DNA of 64,000 bases from Paenalicyclobacillus mengziensis (GCF_017298635.1 NZ_CP071182.1:620001-684000), one strand, 5' to 3'; positions 9,054-17,787 are shown, counted from the stretch's first letter. A program made the numbers and translations. The notes: a model not told the origin generated them from the letters alone.

Positions 9054-10490
9054 ATGACCATCCGCCTATATAACACGATGACTGGAAGCAAAGAGGTGCT
9101 CGAAACCATCGAGCCGAACAAGATTCGCTTCTATGCGTGCGGCCCAACTGTCTACAACCTGTTTCATGTAGGCAATGCGCGTATGTTTGTTGTTTTTGAT
9201 ACTGTGCGCCGTTATCTGGAATACCGAGGATACGAGGTTCGATTTGTTCAGAATTTCACGGACGTTGACGACCGCATTATTAACCGCGCCAACGAGCTTT
9301 CGGAAAACGTGCGAGATGTGGCCAACCGGTATATCGACGAGTACTTTAACGACGCAAAGGCGCTCGGGATACGCGAAGCGACTGTACACCCCAGAGCTAC
9401 AGAGTGCATCCCGGAAATTATCGAATTCATTGCTGATTTGATTCGCTTGGGCCACGCCTATGAGCGCGAAGGCGATGTCTACTTCGATACATCTTCCTTT
9501 GCGGAGTATGGAAAGCTGTCTCACCAATCACTGGATGAAATGCAGGCTGGTTTTCGCATTACCGTTCTCGAGCACAAGGATGACCCAACGGACTTCGCAT
9601 TATGGAAGTCTGCGAAACCAGGAGAAGAATACTGGGAAAGTCCGTGGGGACCTGGCAGGCCTGGATGGCACATCGAGTGCTCGGTCATGAACGCGAAATA
9701 CCTTGGTGAGGAAATTGACATTCATGCCGGTGGCAGGGACCTGGTGTTTCCGCACCACGAAAACGAGATCGCCCAGAGTGAATCCCGTTTTGGCCACACC
9801 TTTGCACGCTACTGGCTGCACAACGGTACGCTCAACATCAACGGAGAGAAGATGTCCAAGTCCCTCGGGAACTTCATCATGACGAGAGATTTACTCGAAA
9901 GGCGACGACCTGCTGCTGTTCGCTTTTTCTTGCTCAGTGCCCAGTATCGCCACCCGCTCAATTACACTGAAGATGCCATGGACCAAGCAGAGCAAAGCAT
10001 CACACGGATAGAACGTGCCCTACGGAACATTGAGCACCGTCGCGAGGTTTTATTGCAACAACCTCAGTATGCTCAGCCGGAAGATGTCGTTCGTGCAGAG
10101 GTACAATCAAAAGTAGACTCGGTGCGCCAGATGTTTACCGACGTAATGGATGACGACTTCAATACTGCGGACGGAATCGCAGCAATCTTTGAGGCAGTGC
10201 GTTTAGCGAACACTTATTTGGCAGAAGATGAGGTCAGAGCATCTGAACTCGTTGCCTGGGAACTGCTGATTCGGGAATTGCTTCTGGTCCTTGGCCTTGC
10301 GGTCGACGTCGACATTGATTCTGACACGGCATCCTCGGAAGACCAGGAAATTGAGTCCTTGGTGGCACTCCGAAACGAAGCGCGTAAGGCGCGCAACTTC
10401 GCGCGTGCAGATGAGATTCGGGATGAGCTTGCCCAGCGCGGGGTTGTGATTGAGGACACAGCGCAGGGAACGAGATGGTTTCGCGAATGA
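9054..10490 (+). CDS. cysS: Cysteinyl-tRNA synthetase
   Basis: 478 aa class Ia synthetase. C29 opens the zinc site (YACGPTVYN), the HIGH-type motif is FHVGN at residues 37-41, IECS and FPHHENE carry the remaining zinc ligands, and KMSKSLGN is the KMSKS loop. ATG 9054 is preceded by GGAGG at 9041-9045, just after the T-box terminator; an upstream in-frame TTG at 9033 lies inside the terminator tail and was rejected. Expression is probably controlled by tRNA-Cys charging. The 3' end overlaps mrnC, starting a cysS-mrnC-rlmB-rae1 run. Confidence 0.97.
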   Translation: MTIRLYNTMTGSKEVLETIEPNKIRFYACGPTVYNLFHVGNARMFVVFDTVRRYLEYRGYEVRFVQNFTDVDDRIINRANELSENVRDVANRYIDEYFNDAKALGIREATVHPRATECIPEIIEFIADLIRLGHAYEREGDVYFDTSSFAEYGKLSHQSLDEMQAGFRITVLEHKDDPTDFALWKSAKPGEEYWESPWGPGRPGWHIECSVMNAKYLGEEIDIHAGGRDLVFPHHENEIAQSESRFGHTFARYWLHNGTLNINGEKMSKSLGNFIMTRDLLERRRPAAVRFFLLSAQYRHPLNYTEDAMDQAEQSITRIERALRNIEHRREVLLQQPQYAQPEDVVRAEVQSKVDSVRQMFTDVMDDDFNTADGIAAIFEAVRLANTYLAEDEVRASELVAWELLIRELLLVLGLAVDVDIDSDTASSEDQEIESLVALRNEARKARNFARADEIRDELAQRGVVIEDTAQGTRWFRE

Positions 10491-10891
10491 ACGGCTGGAA
10501 CGTGTCAGAGCTATCACCCTTGGCGCTAGCTTATGTGGGTGATGCCGTGTGGGAAGTGTATGCACGAAATCACGTATTGAAACGAGGGATTCGACGCCCC
10601 AATGAACTGCACCGTGCTGCGACGAAGTACGTCTCCGCCGTTGCGCAGGCAAGGTTGGCTTCGGAATTGTGGGACTCCCTGACAGACGAGGAACGATTGA
10701 TTTTGCGCAGAGGAAGAAATGCAAAATCAGGGCATGTCCGCAAGAACGCGGATGTACTCGACTATCGACACAGTACCGGTTTTGAGGCTGTGATAGGATA
10801 CCTCTATGGTAGTGGCAATACAGAGCGTTTGGAACAAGTGTGTTGTCTCGCGCTTGAACGTGTGGACGACTGGAAAAAGGAGCAAAAGTGA
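10475..10891 (+). CDS. mrnC: Mini-ribonuclease III
   Basis: 138 aa, a compact RNase III catalytic domain without a dsRNA-binding domain. The motif YVGDAVWEVYARNH near residue 20 and the downstream acidic helix STGFEAVIGYLY hold the metal-binding residues. In Bacillus the dimer matures 23S rRNA ends using L3 as partner. The start is uncertain: ATG 10475 has a GGGA site, while ATG 10487 overlaps the cysS stop and would remove four residues. Position between cysS and rlmB matches Bacillus. Confidence 0.92.
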   Translation: MVSRMNGWNVSELSPLALAYVGDAVWEVYARNHVLKRGIRRPNELHRAATKYVSAVAQARLASELWDSLTDEERLILRRGRNAKSGHVRKNADVLDYRHSTGFEAVIGYLYGSGNTERLEQVCCLALERVDDWKKEQK

Positions 10892-11943
10892 TGGCAGAGC
10901 GGCGTAACGGATACGGGAAGCAAGGCAGTTTCAATCAACAAGACGGATTCAAAGGGCACAGTGCGGGTGGACGCCGAGGACGGGGGAGCAGCGCTCATCG
11001 GCGATCATCCGATGGCGATAGCAGAATTTCGCAAGCGTCCGTCGGCAGGAGGCGTAGCGAGGAAGGACAGGGCCAGTTTGGCACCAGGGGGCGTTCTTCC
11101 GTGCGTGCTCCGCGGGCAAGTGAACGTGGCATGGATGCGAAGGAGCGTCGCCCGCGGGTCGCAGAAAGACCACAAGGTACTGGCTTTGTGAAGGCGGATC
11201 AGACGGAGAGTGAGGTCAGCAGTGCGCTCATTGTAGGCCGGCATCCAGTGCTCGAGGCTCTAAAATCAGGGCGCTCCATGAATAAAATCCTGCTTGCGGA
11301 ATCTGCCGAGGGTGGTAGTCTGTCTGAGATCTCTGCCAAGGCCAAAGCCTCGGGGGTGGTGTTGCAGCGGGTGCCAAAGGCGCATCTGGACTCGATTGCA
11401 AAGACGACGCATCACCAGGGAATTGTTGCTTATGCTGCTGCACACGACTACGTAGAACTTGACGAGATTGTGAGTCGTGAAACTGGCAATCAGCCGTTAG
11501 TGGTCCTCTTGGATGAAGTGTCGGACCCATATAACCTGGGTGCGATTCTTCGTACTGCAGAAGCCACAGGTGCTCAGGGTGTGGTGATTCCAAAACGTCG
11601 GGCGGTTCCGCTCACCGAGACAGTTGGCAAAGCGGCTGCTGGCGCGATGGAATACGTACCAGTGGCGCGTGTAGCAAATCTAATTCAGGCAATGGAAACC
11701 CTGAAGGCCAAGGGTTACTGGCTTGTGGGGACAGATGTGGAAGCCCCTCAGTCGTACACCGAGGTTTCTTATCAAGGTCCGATTGCGATTGTCATTGGCG
11801 CCGAGGGAAAGGGTCTTAGCAGACTCGTGCGCGAGGGCTGTGATTATCTGGTTTCCCTCCCGATGCTGGGGCAACTACAGAGCTTGAACGCCTCGGTTGC
11901 CACTGGGGTGCTGTTGTATGAAGTCATCAGGCAGCGGAGGTAA
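10891..11943 (+). CDS. rlmB: 23S rRNA 2'-O-methyltransferase, RlmB type, with long disordered N-terminus
   Basis: 350 aa SpoU-family enzyme. The catalytic SPOUT domain shows all three motifs: SDPYNLGAILRTAEA, IVIGAEGKGLSR and LPMLGQLQSLNASVA, preceded by the L30e-like substrate domain (LIVGRHPVLEAL). Residues 1 to about 105 are an unusual extension very rich in Arg, Gly, Ser and Gln, probably disordered and RNA-binding; Bacillus homologues are about 100 residues shorter. The expected reaction is 2'-O-methylation of G2251 (E. coli numbering) in 23S rRNA. The ATG overlaps the mrnC stop; a GTG one codon upstream is possible. Confidence 0.9.
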   Translation: MAERRNGYGKQGSFNQQDGFKGHSAGGRRGRGSSAHRRSSDGDSRISQASVGRRRSEEGQGQFGTRGRSSVRAPRASERGMDAKERRPRVAERPQGTGFVKADQTESEVSSALIVGRHPVLEALKSGRSMNKILLAESAEGGSLSEISAKAKASGVVLQRVPKAHLDSIAKTTHHQGIVAYAAAHDYVELDEIVSRETGNQPLVVLLDEVSDPYNLGAILRTAEATGAQGVVIPKRRAVPLTETVGKAAAGAMEYVPVARVANLIQAMETLKAKGYWLVGTDVEAPQSYTEVSYQGPIAIVIGAEGKGLSRLVREGCDYLVSLPMLGQLQSLNASVATGVLLYEVIRQRR

Positions 11944-12466
11944 GGGAAAAAGAATTCGCAGGAAGTGTTTGATTGTCGATGGCTATAACATTCTTGGACG
12001 CATTTCGGAAACAACCCTGGGTGACTTGAAAAATCTCGAAGAAATGCGAGGTCGGCTCATCGATATGCTGGCGGAGTATCAGTCTTTCGCCGGTGAAACG
12101 GTCATTCTTGTCTTCGATGCACACCAGACGAGTGGCCCGGAACGAGATATCGTCCGTTCCGGTGTGCGCGTCATCTTTACATCCTACCAGGAAACTGCAG
12201 ATGACAGGATTGAGCGGTTGGTCTACGAACTGCGGGATACGACCCCTGAGATTACGGTAGCTACGTCAGATTACGCTGAGCAACAGGTTATCTTCGGCGG
12301 CGGTGCGTTGCGCATTTCCGCTGCCGGATTGCTGGAGCGGCTCCGAGATTCGAAGAAACGTATCCGCAGAACCGTTGCGGAACAAGGTGAACAGAGCGGA
12401 TCCCGTATTTCTGACAGAATTGGACAAGATATCGCGAAAATTCTCGAAAAATGGCGCCGACAATAA
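11918..12466 (+). CDS. rae1: NYN-domain ribosome-associated endonuclease Rae1 (YacP)
   Basis: 182 aa. It has an NYN/PIN-like fold with CLIVDGYNILG at the start, VILVFDAHQT in the middle and VATSDYAEQ later, giving the conserved acidic residues, and ends in the family-typical EKWRR. In Bacillus subtilis Rae1 enters the ribosomal A site and cleaves mRNA during translation. ATG 11918 (site GGGGTG at 11905-11910) overlaps rlmB by 26 bases. The N-terminal basic stretch before the domain is about a dozen residues longer than in B. subtilis. Confidence 0.88.
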   Translation: MKSSGSGGKGKRIRRKCLIVDGYNILGRISETTLGDLKNLEEMRGRLIDMLAEYQSFAGETVILVFDAHQTSGPERDIVRSGVRVIFTSYQETADDRIERLVYELRDTTPEITVATSDYAEQQVIFGGGALRISAAGLLERLRDSKKRIRRTVAEQGEQSGSRISDRIGQDIAKILEKWRRQ

Positions 12467-12476
12467 TTGGAACCCG

Positions 12477-12506
12477 TTGACCGCAAGAGATTACATAATG
12501 TATAAT
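12477..12506 (+). promoter_or_regulatory. Sigma-A promoter for sigH
   Basis: TTGACC at 12477-12482 and a perfect TATAAT at 12501-12506 with an 18-base spacer, 10 bases after the rae1 stop. The start point should be near 12513. Confidence 0.7.
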
Positions 12507-12544
12507 GTGCTCATTCTGGGCGGTCGATTCGGGGTGATCTGAGC

Positions 12545-13195
12545 TTGAACATGCAACTGAAAACCACTCCAGTCCGTACCTTGGACGACTGGGCTGATGA
12601 AGACCTGGTCGACGCGGTCCGTAATGGTGATGACGAGGCGTTAGAGTACTTAATTCATAAATACCGGAATTTCGTGCGTGCTAAAGCCCGTTCGTACTTT
12701 CTGATTGGTGCGGACCGTGAGGACATTATCCAGGAAGGCATGATTGGACTCTATAAGTCCATCCGCGATTTTCGCGAGGACAAGCTGACGTCCTTCAAGG
12801 CTTTTGCTGAGTTGTGTATTACACGACAAATTATTACCGCCATCAAAACCGCAACCCGCCAGAAACACATTCCTCTCAACTCCTATGTCTCATTGGACAA
12901 GCCCATCTATGATGAAGATTCCGATCGAACATTGCTTGATGTGATTTGCGCAGCCAGGGTTAGTGACCCTGAGGAACTGGTCATTCACCAAGAAGAGTTC
13001 GACGACATCGAGTTAAAGATGACTGAGTTGCTCAGTGACTTGGAACGCCAAGTCCTCATGCTGTACTTGGACGGTCGCTCGTATCAGGAGATAGCCGTCG
13101 ACCTTGACCGCCATGTTAAATCGATAGACAACGCCCTGCAGCGGGTCAAACGCAAACTGGAGAAATACCTGACTTTTCGTAATGTATGGGCTTGA
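12545..13195 (+). CDS. sigH: RNA polymerase sigma-H factor (stationary phase/sporulation)
   Basis: 216 aa, sigma-70 family, Sigma-H subfamily. Region 2 carries YRNFVRAKARSYF and DREDIIQEGMIGLYKSIRDF; region 4 has a helix-turn-helix with LSDLERQVLMLYLDGRSYQEIA. In Bacillus it directs early sporulation and competence genes. TTG 12545 is chosen because GGGGTGAT lies eight bases upstream; ATG 12551 is two codons later but poorly spaced. It has its own vegetative promoter. The location between rae1 and rpmG-secE-nusG is the canonical one. Confidence 0.95.
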   Translation: MNMQLKTTPVRTLDDWADEDLVDAVRNGDDEALEYLIHKYRNFVRAKARSYFLIGADREDIIQEGMIGLYKSIRDFREDKLTSFKAFAELCITRQIITAIKTATRQKHIPLNSYVSLDKPIYDEDSDRTLLDVICAARVSDPEELVIHQEEFDDIELKMTELLSDLERQVLMLYLDGRSYQEIAVDLDRHVKSIDNALQRVKRKLEKYLTFRNVWA

Positions 13196-13339
13196 GCGGT
13201 TCACACAACGCACATGTATAACACGACCCTTAAAGCGCCGATAATGGAAATGATGCCAATGCATGACTGCGTGGCTCACTGTGCACGCCGTTACCGTAAT
13301 TGGGACGAAATTACTTCTCTGTGTGCCGTTGAAGCCTAT

Positions 13340-13368
13340 ATTGACACTCGGTTGTTGCTGTGCTAACC
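13340..13368 (+). promoter_or_regulatory. Promoter for rpmG-secE-nusG
   Basis: Perfect TTGACA at 13340-13345, 17-base spacer, weaker TAACCT at 13363-13368. It lies in the 247-base gap after sigH, which otherwise shows no gene or clear terminator. Confidence 0.5.
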
Positions 13369-13442
13369 TATGTTAGTCTATGGGGGCTGTTTGACCCTCT
13401 TTATTTATGATTGTGTGTTTTTTTAAGGGGAGGTGCCCTGGC

Positions 13443-13592
13443 ATGCGCGTTGTCATCACATTGGCTTGCTCTGATTGCAAGCAACGAAACTATACCAGTG
13501 TGAAGAACAAGAAAAACGACCCAGACCGTATTGAGGTCAAGAAGTTTTGCCCGTACTGCAAAACGCATACGGCACATAGGGAGACCCGGTAA
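13443..13592 (+). CDS. rpmG: 50S ribosomal protein L33, zinc form
   Basis: 49 aa. Both CxxC pairs are present (CSDC and CPYC), so this is the zinc-binding C+ form of L33. It sits near the E site on the large subunit. ATG 13443 is preceded by AGGGGAGGTG; an upstream in-frame ATT (read as start) would add a poorly conserved leader and was rejected. Bacillus genomes often carry zinc-free paralogues elsewhere; none is visible here. It lies upstream of secE as in most Bacillota. Confidence 0.93.
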   Translation: MRVVITLACSDCKQRNYTSVKNKKNDPDRIEVKKFCPYCKTHTAHRETR

Positions 13593-13622
13593 CGAGACTG
13601 GATATGAAGTGAGGGCGGTTTT

Positions 13623-13853
13623 ATGGCCAAGCCGAAACCGAATGACACTGTCGCGCGGCCTGAACGAAGGACGGGAGTTGTTCAGTTCTTTCGGGAAAGT
13701 TTTCGGGAGCTAAAACGGGTTCGTTGGCCGGATCGTCGCGAGGTCACGACCTACACCGCTGTTGCATTGTTGGTTTGTTTTGTGATGGGTGGTTTGGTGT
13801 GGGTATTTGATATTGGCGTTGCAAAAGTATTGTCATTGATTCATGTCATTTAA
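13623..13853 (+). CDS. secE: Preprotein translocase subunit SecE
   Basis: 76 aa. A short cytosolic amphipathic helix (FRESFRELKRVRWPDRREV) precedes one transmembrane helix at about residues 45-67. The WPDRREV motif is typical for SecE, which clamps SecY in the SecYEG channel. It lies 30 bases after rpmG and 42 bases before nusG. SecY itself is at 39657, inside the spc cluster. Confidence 0.94.
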   Translation: MAKPKPNDTVARPERRTGVVQFFRESFRELKRVRWPDRREVTTYTAVALLVCFVMGGLVWVFDIGVAKVLSLIHVI

Positions 13854-13895
13854 CGTTGTTTGGTTAGGGGGGTGCGGGGCAGACTGCCTGGAGTC

Positions 13896-14441
13896 ATGGA
13901 AAAGCTTGAAAAACAGTGGTTCGTGATTCACACGTACTCGGGGTATGAGAATAAGGTGAAGACGAACTTGGAGAGCCGAGTACAAACGATGGGTATGGAG
14001 GACAAGATTTTTCGCGTCCTTGTGCCGACGGAGGACGAGCTTGAGGTCAAGAACGGGAAGAAACGCGTTGTTCAACGCAAAGTATTTCCGGGCTACGTCT
14101 TGGTTGAGATGATTATGACCGATGACTCGTGGTATGTCGTCCGCAATACCCCTGGAGTGACTGGTTTTGTGGGGTCGCCTGGAGGTGGCTCGAAGCCGGT
14201 TCCTCTGCTCCCTGCGGAGGTTCGCTCGATTATGCGTCAAATGGGTGCTGATGAGGTTCAAGTCAAGGTGGACTTTACTGTCGGTGAAGTGGTTCGAGTT
14301 ATTGATGGGCCGTTCGCTGACATGGTGGGGAACGTCGAGGAAATTAGCGCTGACCAGCAGAAGCTGAAAGTGCTTGTGTCGATGTTTGGTCGTGAGACTC
14401 CGCTTGAAGTGGATTTTGGCCAGGTTGAGAAACTTTCATGA
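13896..14441 (+). CDS. nusG: Transcription elongation/termination factor NusG
   Basis: 181 aa. The NGN domain begins with [15 protein letters not shown] and includes the polymerase-contacting segment [11 protein letters not shown] and the [10 protein letters not shown] loop; a C-terminal KOW domain ([11 protein letters not shown]) can bind S10 or Rho. NusG couples polymerase to ribosomes and controls pausing. ATG 13896 gives the standard N-terminus; GTG 13872 and TTG 13860 in frame would add non-conserved residues although a GGGGGG stretch precedes them. Last gene of rpmG-secE-nusG. Confidence 0.95.
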   Translation: MEKLEKQWFVIHTYSGYENKVKTNLESRVQTMGMEDKIFRVLVPTEDELEVKNGKKRVVQRKVFPGYVLVEMIMTDDSWYVVRNTPGVTGFVGSPGGGSKPVPLLPAEVRSIMRQMGADEVQVKVDFTVGEVVRVIDGPFADMVGNVEEISADQQKLKVLVSMFGRETPLEVDFGQVEKLS

Positions 14442-14597
14442 GTTTGTCTGCCTGACAGGGACTATTTGTACGCAGAAAAGTGGCAGATAACGGGTTCCTT
14501 GATGGACCGTTTTCTGAGGCTCCTGCCGACGCGTTGCGTCTTGCAGTTGTCGATATACATCGCGCATACTGCTCGCGTGTGAGCGGTATTGCGCCAC

Positions 14598-14624
14598 GTG
14601 GGAGGGCATACGCCCGAATACCAC
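14598..14624 (+). promoter_or_regulatory. L1-binding-type mRNA leader element before rplK
   Basis: The segment starts GTGGGAGGG and ends CCGAATACCAC, forming GTGG/CCAC and GGGC/GCCC pairing around an asymmetric loop, as in L1 target sites on 23S rRNA and L11-operon mRNA. It lies 25 bases before the rplK start. An equivalent copy precedes rplA. The remainder of the 208-base nusG-rplK gap shows no gene. Confidence 0.65.
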
Positions 14625-14649
14625 ATTACAGGCAAGGGAGGTGGATTCG

Positions 14650-15078
14650 TTGCCGAAGAAGATTGTAAAGGTCGTTAAGCTGCAGATTGCTGCAGGCAAG
14701 GCAACACCAGCGCCCCCGGTTGGACCGGCTCTCGGTCAGGCGCAGGTTGGTAACATTATGGGATTTTGTAAAGAGTTTAATGCTCGGACGGCGGATCAGG
14801 TTGGCTTAATCATCCCGGTCGTACTGTACGTGTACGAAGACCGTTCCTATACGTTTGATCTCAAGACACCGCCCGCGGCTGTCTTGTTGAAGAAAGCAGC
14901 AGGAATCGAGTCGGGTTCATCTGAGCCGAACAAGAAAAAGGTTGCCGCAGTGAAACGCGCCAAAGTGCGTGAAATCGCTGAGAGCAAGATGGCTGACCTC
15001 AACGCGGCGTCAGTGGAAGCGGCCATGAGAATGGTCGAAGGAACTGCTCGTAGCATGGGTATTACGATTGAGGACTAG
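14650..15078 (+). CDS. rplK: 50S ribosomal protein L11
   Basis: 142 aa. The N-terminal domain with the proline-rich helix ([11 protein letters not shown]) and the rRNA-binding C-terminal domain ([27 protein letters not shown]) are complete. L11 forms the GTPase-associated stalk base and the thiostrepton site. TTG 14650 follows AAGGGAGGTG at 14634-14643; a GTG at 14641 lies within that site. The loop after LGQ reads AQVGNIMGF, one residue longer than the usual AGVNIMGF, a small oddity in a very conserved segment. Confidence 0.95.
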   Translation: MPKKIVKVVKLQIAAGKATPAPPVGPALGQAQVGNIMGFCKEFNARTADQVGLIIPVVLYVYEDRSYTFDLKTPPAAVLLKKAAGIESGSSEPNKKKVAAVKRAKVREIAESKMADLNAASVEAAMRMVEGTARSMGITIED

Positions 15079-15100
15079 CTTCGTTTGAAGTTGGTTCTGA

Positions 15101-15127
15101 GTGGGAGGCTTTAAGCCGTATCACCAC
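15101..15127 (+). promoter_or_regulatory. Second L1-binding-type element, between rplK and rplA
   Basis: GTGGGAGGC at the start, AAGCC and ACCAC at the end, the same pairing plan as the element before rplK. It overlaps the approach to the rplA ribosome site, so binding of excess L1 could block rplA translation. Confidence 0.6.
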
Positions 15128-15142
15128 ACGGAGGTGTAAGAG

Positions 15143-15847
15143 TTGGCTCGACTAACAAAACGTCAGGCGGAAACAGCGAAGATTGTGGACCGCTCCAAGG
15201 ATTACGAGCCGTTAGAGGCTATGGAGACGTTGAAACAGGTCGCTTCTGCGAAGTTCGATGAGACAGTCGAAGTCGCAGTACGGCTTGGTGTTGACCCTCG
15301 AAAACAAGACCAGCAGATTCGCGGTGCGGTGGTACTTCCGCACGGTACAGGTAAAACTGCTCGTGTCTTGGTGTTTGCAAAGGGTGACAAGGCAAAGGAA
15401 GCGGAAGCTGCAGGCGCAGATTTCGTTGGTGATGACGAGTATATTACCCGCATTTCACAAGGCTGGCTGGATTTTGACGTTGTCGTCGCGACACCTGACA
15501 TGATGGGTGCAGTCGGTCGTCTTGGTCGCATTCTCGGTCCAAAAGGAATGATGCCGAACCCGAAGACGGGGACGGTAACCTTCGATGTGACTCGTGCGGT
15601 TTCTGAAATTAAGTCTGGTAAGATTGAGTATCGTCTGGATAAAGCAGGCATTGTTCACGCTCCAATTGGCAAGGTTTCATTTGCTGCAGATGAGTTGGCT
15701 GCTAACCTTGGAACACTGATTGACGCGCTTCGGAAAGCGAAGCCTGCTTCGGCAAAGGGTCAATACTTCCGAAGCACAACAGTCAGTTCGACGATGGGTC
15801 CTGGTCTCCATGTAAATGTTTTGCGACTTGGTGCTGTGGCAGAGTAA
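15143..15847 (+). CDS. rplA: 50S ribosomal protein L1
   Basis: 234 aa, standard length. The two-domain L1 signature is present ([37 protein letters not shown]). L1 forms the mobile stalk that moves E-site tRNA and in many bacteria represses its own operon by binding mRNA; the two leader-like elements here fit that. TTG 15143 is preceded by GGAGGTG at 15130-15136. The gap of 64 bases after rplK holds one of the elements. Confidence 0.97.
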   Translation: MARLTKRQAETAKIVDRSKDYEPLEAMETLKQVASAKFDETVEVAVRLGVDPRKQDQQIRGAVVLPHGTGKTARVLVFAKGDKAKEAEAAGADFVGDDEYITRISQGWLDFDVVVATPDMMGAVGRLGRILGPKGMMPNPKTGTVTFDVTRAVSEIKSGKIEYRLDKAGIVHAPIGKVSFAADELAANLGTLIDALRKAKPASAKGQYFRSTTVSSTMGPGLHVNVLRLGAVAE

Positions 15848-15870
15848 TTTCTGGTAGCAATGTTTGGTGC

Positions 15871-15899
15871 TTGATTCTTGATGGATGCTCGTTTAGTAT
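15871..15899 (+). promoter_or_regulatory. Promoter for rplJ-rplL
   Basis: TTGATT at 15871-15876 and TAGTAT at 15894-15899 with a 17-base spacer, shortly after the rplA stop and upstream of the L10 leader. Predicted start near 15906. Confidence 0.5.
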
Positions 15900-15920
15900 C
15901 TATCATGATGGAATTACAGG

Positions 15921-16027
15921 ATGGACCGTAGACAGCAGGCCCTTCGGGTTAATGGGAAACCGCCTGCCGAGGTTCGCGACGGATGTTAAAGTCGCGTCTT
16001 CGTGTCTGCGGAGGCGCGACTTTTTTG
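15921..16027 (+). promoter_or_regulatory. Ribosomal protein L10 leader with terminator
   Basis: The stretch from 15931 on carries the L10-leader signature (an AGCAGGCCCTTCGGG hairpin, then AATGGGAAACCGCCTGC) of a kink-turn domain that binds the L10/L12 complex. It is followed by a GC-rich hairpin (gtcgcg at 15991-15996, cgcgac at 16015-16020) and TTTTTT, an intrinsic terminator. Excess L10-L12 should favour termination before rplJ. Confidence 0.85.
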
Positions 16028-16078
16028 ATGTCATGAGCGGATCCACCTGAACAATCATGGCGGGGGGTGTAGGAGACT

Positions 16079-16570
16079 ATGGTTGATGTTTCAACAAAAC
16101 AACAGTTTGTAGATGAGCTTGCTGGTCGTCTTTCACGCAGCAAGTCCACAATCGTGACCGACTACCGTGGACTCACTGTCGCTGAGGTCACAGAACTGCG
16201 CCGGTTGTTGCGCGAAGCTGGCGTAGAGTATGAGGTTATCAAAAACACGATGACGCGCCGCGCTGCTGCACAAGCGGAGTTGGAGGGCGTCGACGAGATG
16301 TTGACGGGCCCGAACGCAATTGCCTTTGGGTATGAGGATGTAGTGGTTCCGGCCAAGGTTTTGTTTAACTTTGCGAAGAGCCACAAGGCCTTGGAACTTA
16401 AGGGTGGCGTAGTCGAAGGTCGCGTTGTTTCGGCGAAAGACATTGAAAACCTTGCGACGTTGCCGTCGCGCGAAGGGTTACTTTCGATGCTGCTTAGTGT
16501 GTTGCAGGCTCCGATGCGCAATTTTGCATATGCGGTCAAGCAAGTCGCGGAACAACAAACTGCAGAATAA
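16079..16570 (+). CDS. rplJ: 50S ribosomal protein L10
   Basis: 163 aa. The N-terminal rRNA-binding domain shows [20 protein letters not shown] and KNTMTRRA; the C-terminal helix that holds L7/L12 dimers ends in [12 protein letters not shown]10 anchors the stalk to L11 and 23S rRNA. ATG 16079 follows GTAGGAG closely. Preceded by a recognisable L10 leader, so autogenous control at the level of termination is likely. Followed by rplL after 85 bases. Confidence 0.96.
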   Translation: MVDVSTKQQFVDELAGRLSRSKSTIVTDYRGLTVAEVTELRRLLREAGVEYEVIKNTMTRRAAAQAELEGVDEMLTGPNAIAFGYEDVVVPAKVLFNFAKSHKALELKGGVVEGRVVSAKDIENLATLPSREGLLSMLLSVLQAPMRNFAYAVKQVAEQQTAE

Positions 16571-16655
16571 GGCTTCGGCTGCAGGCTAGGTCAATTGCTC
16601 AGCGATTCAGTACAAGTGAGCAATACTAAATATCACCCATCGGGAGGGATTTACA

Positions 16656-17030
16656 GTGAGTGAGAACATCACTGGGATTATTGAAACCATTAAGGGCATG
16701 TCCGTCCTTGAGCTGAACGAACTTGTTAAGGCGATTGAAGAGGAGTTTGGCGTAACAGCCGCGGCTCCGGTAGCCATGGTCGGCGGAGCTGCTGCGGGTG
16801 CCGAAGAAGCTGTTGAACAGACGGAATTTGACGTTGTGCTCACCGCTGCCGGTGCTTCAAAGATTGGTGTCATCAAGGTTGTGCGTGAAATCACCGGCCT
16901 TGGTCTCAAGGAAGCGAAGGATCTCGTCGACAACGCACCGAAACCTGTTAAGGAAAAGGTTGCAAAAGAAGAAGCTGAGTCCATTAAGGGTAAGCTCGAA
17001 GAGGCCGGTGCTTCTGTCGAAATCAAGTAA
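16656..17030 (+). CDS. rplL: 50S ribosomal protein L7/L12
   Basis: 124 aa. The N-terminal dimerisation helices ([15 protein letters not shown]), an Ala/Gly-rich hinge near residues 35-50 and the factor-binding C-terminal domain ([24 protein letters not shown]) are all present. It recruits translation GTPases such as the EF-G and EF-Tu encoded downstream. GTG 16656 follows CGGGAGGG. A hairpin lies just after the stop. Confidence 0.97.
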   Translation: MSENITGIIETIKGMSVLELNELVKAIEEEFGVTAAAPVAMVGGAAAGAEEAVEQTEFDVVLTAAGASKIGVIKVVREITGLGLKEAKDLVDNAPKPVKEKVAKEEAESIKGKLEEAGASVEIK

Positions 17031-17043
17031 TTTTCGGTTTTGC

Positions 17044-17072
17044 GAGAGGCACGCTCATGATTGCGTGCCTCT
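17044..17072 (+). terminator. Hairpin after rplL, weak or partial terminator
   Basis: A perfect 9-bp stem (gaggcacgc at 17044-17052, gcgtgcctc at 17061-17069) is followed by only a broken T-stretch. It may attenuate between rplL and the downstream genes, as partial terminators do at this place in other bacteria. Confidence 0.5.
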
Positions 17073-17114
17073 TCGTGTCTAAGGAACTCCTTGCAACGAG
17101 CACCAGGAGGTCAA

Positions 17115-17726
17115 ATGAGCGAACATTACTATTCGGAGCGTCCAACGGCAAAGAGCGAGCCAAGGCTTTTTTTGTGTCGCGTTCGGGGCGTTGACCTAGA
17201 GCTGTTGTCTGACGCTGGTGTTTTCTCGAAGACGGGTCTCGACTTTGGGACGAGGCTCTTGATTGAGACGGTAGAATTGCCGGATGACGGATTCGTTGTC
17301 GATTTGGGGTGCGGGTATGGTGTCGTGGGGGCAGCTTTGGCGAGGGTCTACCCGTATACCCGCTGGTTGTTGCTCGATATCAATTCACGTGCAGTGGAAT
17401 TGGCAGTAGAAAATACGACAGCCCTAGGTGAACGTGTGCGCGTGGCTAGAAGTGACGGTTTGACAGCCCTCGGCAATGAACGGCCTGACGCTATTTTGTT
17501 GAATCCGCCCATCCGGGCGGGCAAGTCTGTGGTTTATAGAATGTTTGATGAGGCCTCGGTAAAGCTCGTTCCAGGCGGTGTATTGTGGGTTGTCATCCAC
17601 AAGAAGCACGGAGCCGACAGCGCACGTAACTTTCTTGACACTCGCTTTGCTAAAGTTGAGATGGTGGGGCGCAAGTCTGGATACCATGTGTTTCGATGCT
17701 TGACAGGTGCAGACCCGCAGAACTAG
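17115..17726 (+). CDS. Class I SAM methyltransferase, RsmC-like (YbxB family)
   Basis: 203 aa. The SAM-binding motif VVDLGCGYGVVGAALAR is at about residues 58-74 and the catalytic NPPIRAGK near 138-145 fits N2-guanine methyltransferases of the RsmC type acting on rRNA. The N-terminus YYSERPTAKS is typical of the YbxB group found between rplL and rpoB in Bacillota. ATG 17115 is preceded by AGGAGGTC. The exact target base has not been shown for this group, so only the reaction class is assigned. Confidence 0.85.
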   Translation: MSEHYYSERPTAKSEPRLFLCRVRGVDLELLSDAGVFSKTGLDFGTRLLIETVELPDDGFVVDLGCGYGVVGAALARVYPYTRWLLLDINSRAVELAVENTTALGERVRVARSDGLTALGNERPDAILLNPPIRAGKSVVYRMFDEASVKLVPGGVLWVVIHKKHGADSARNFLDTRFAKVEMVGRKSGYHVFRCLTGADPQN

Positions 17727-17787
17727 TCTGCTCAGAAGACTTGCTTACCTGAGTTAGGGTGGTTTTAAAAGTTTTTCATTTCAAAGA

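Noticed and set aside
14541-14570. Promoter TTGCAG / CATACT before rplK
   Set aside because: Only three and four of six positions match; readthrough from nusG is equally likely.
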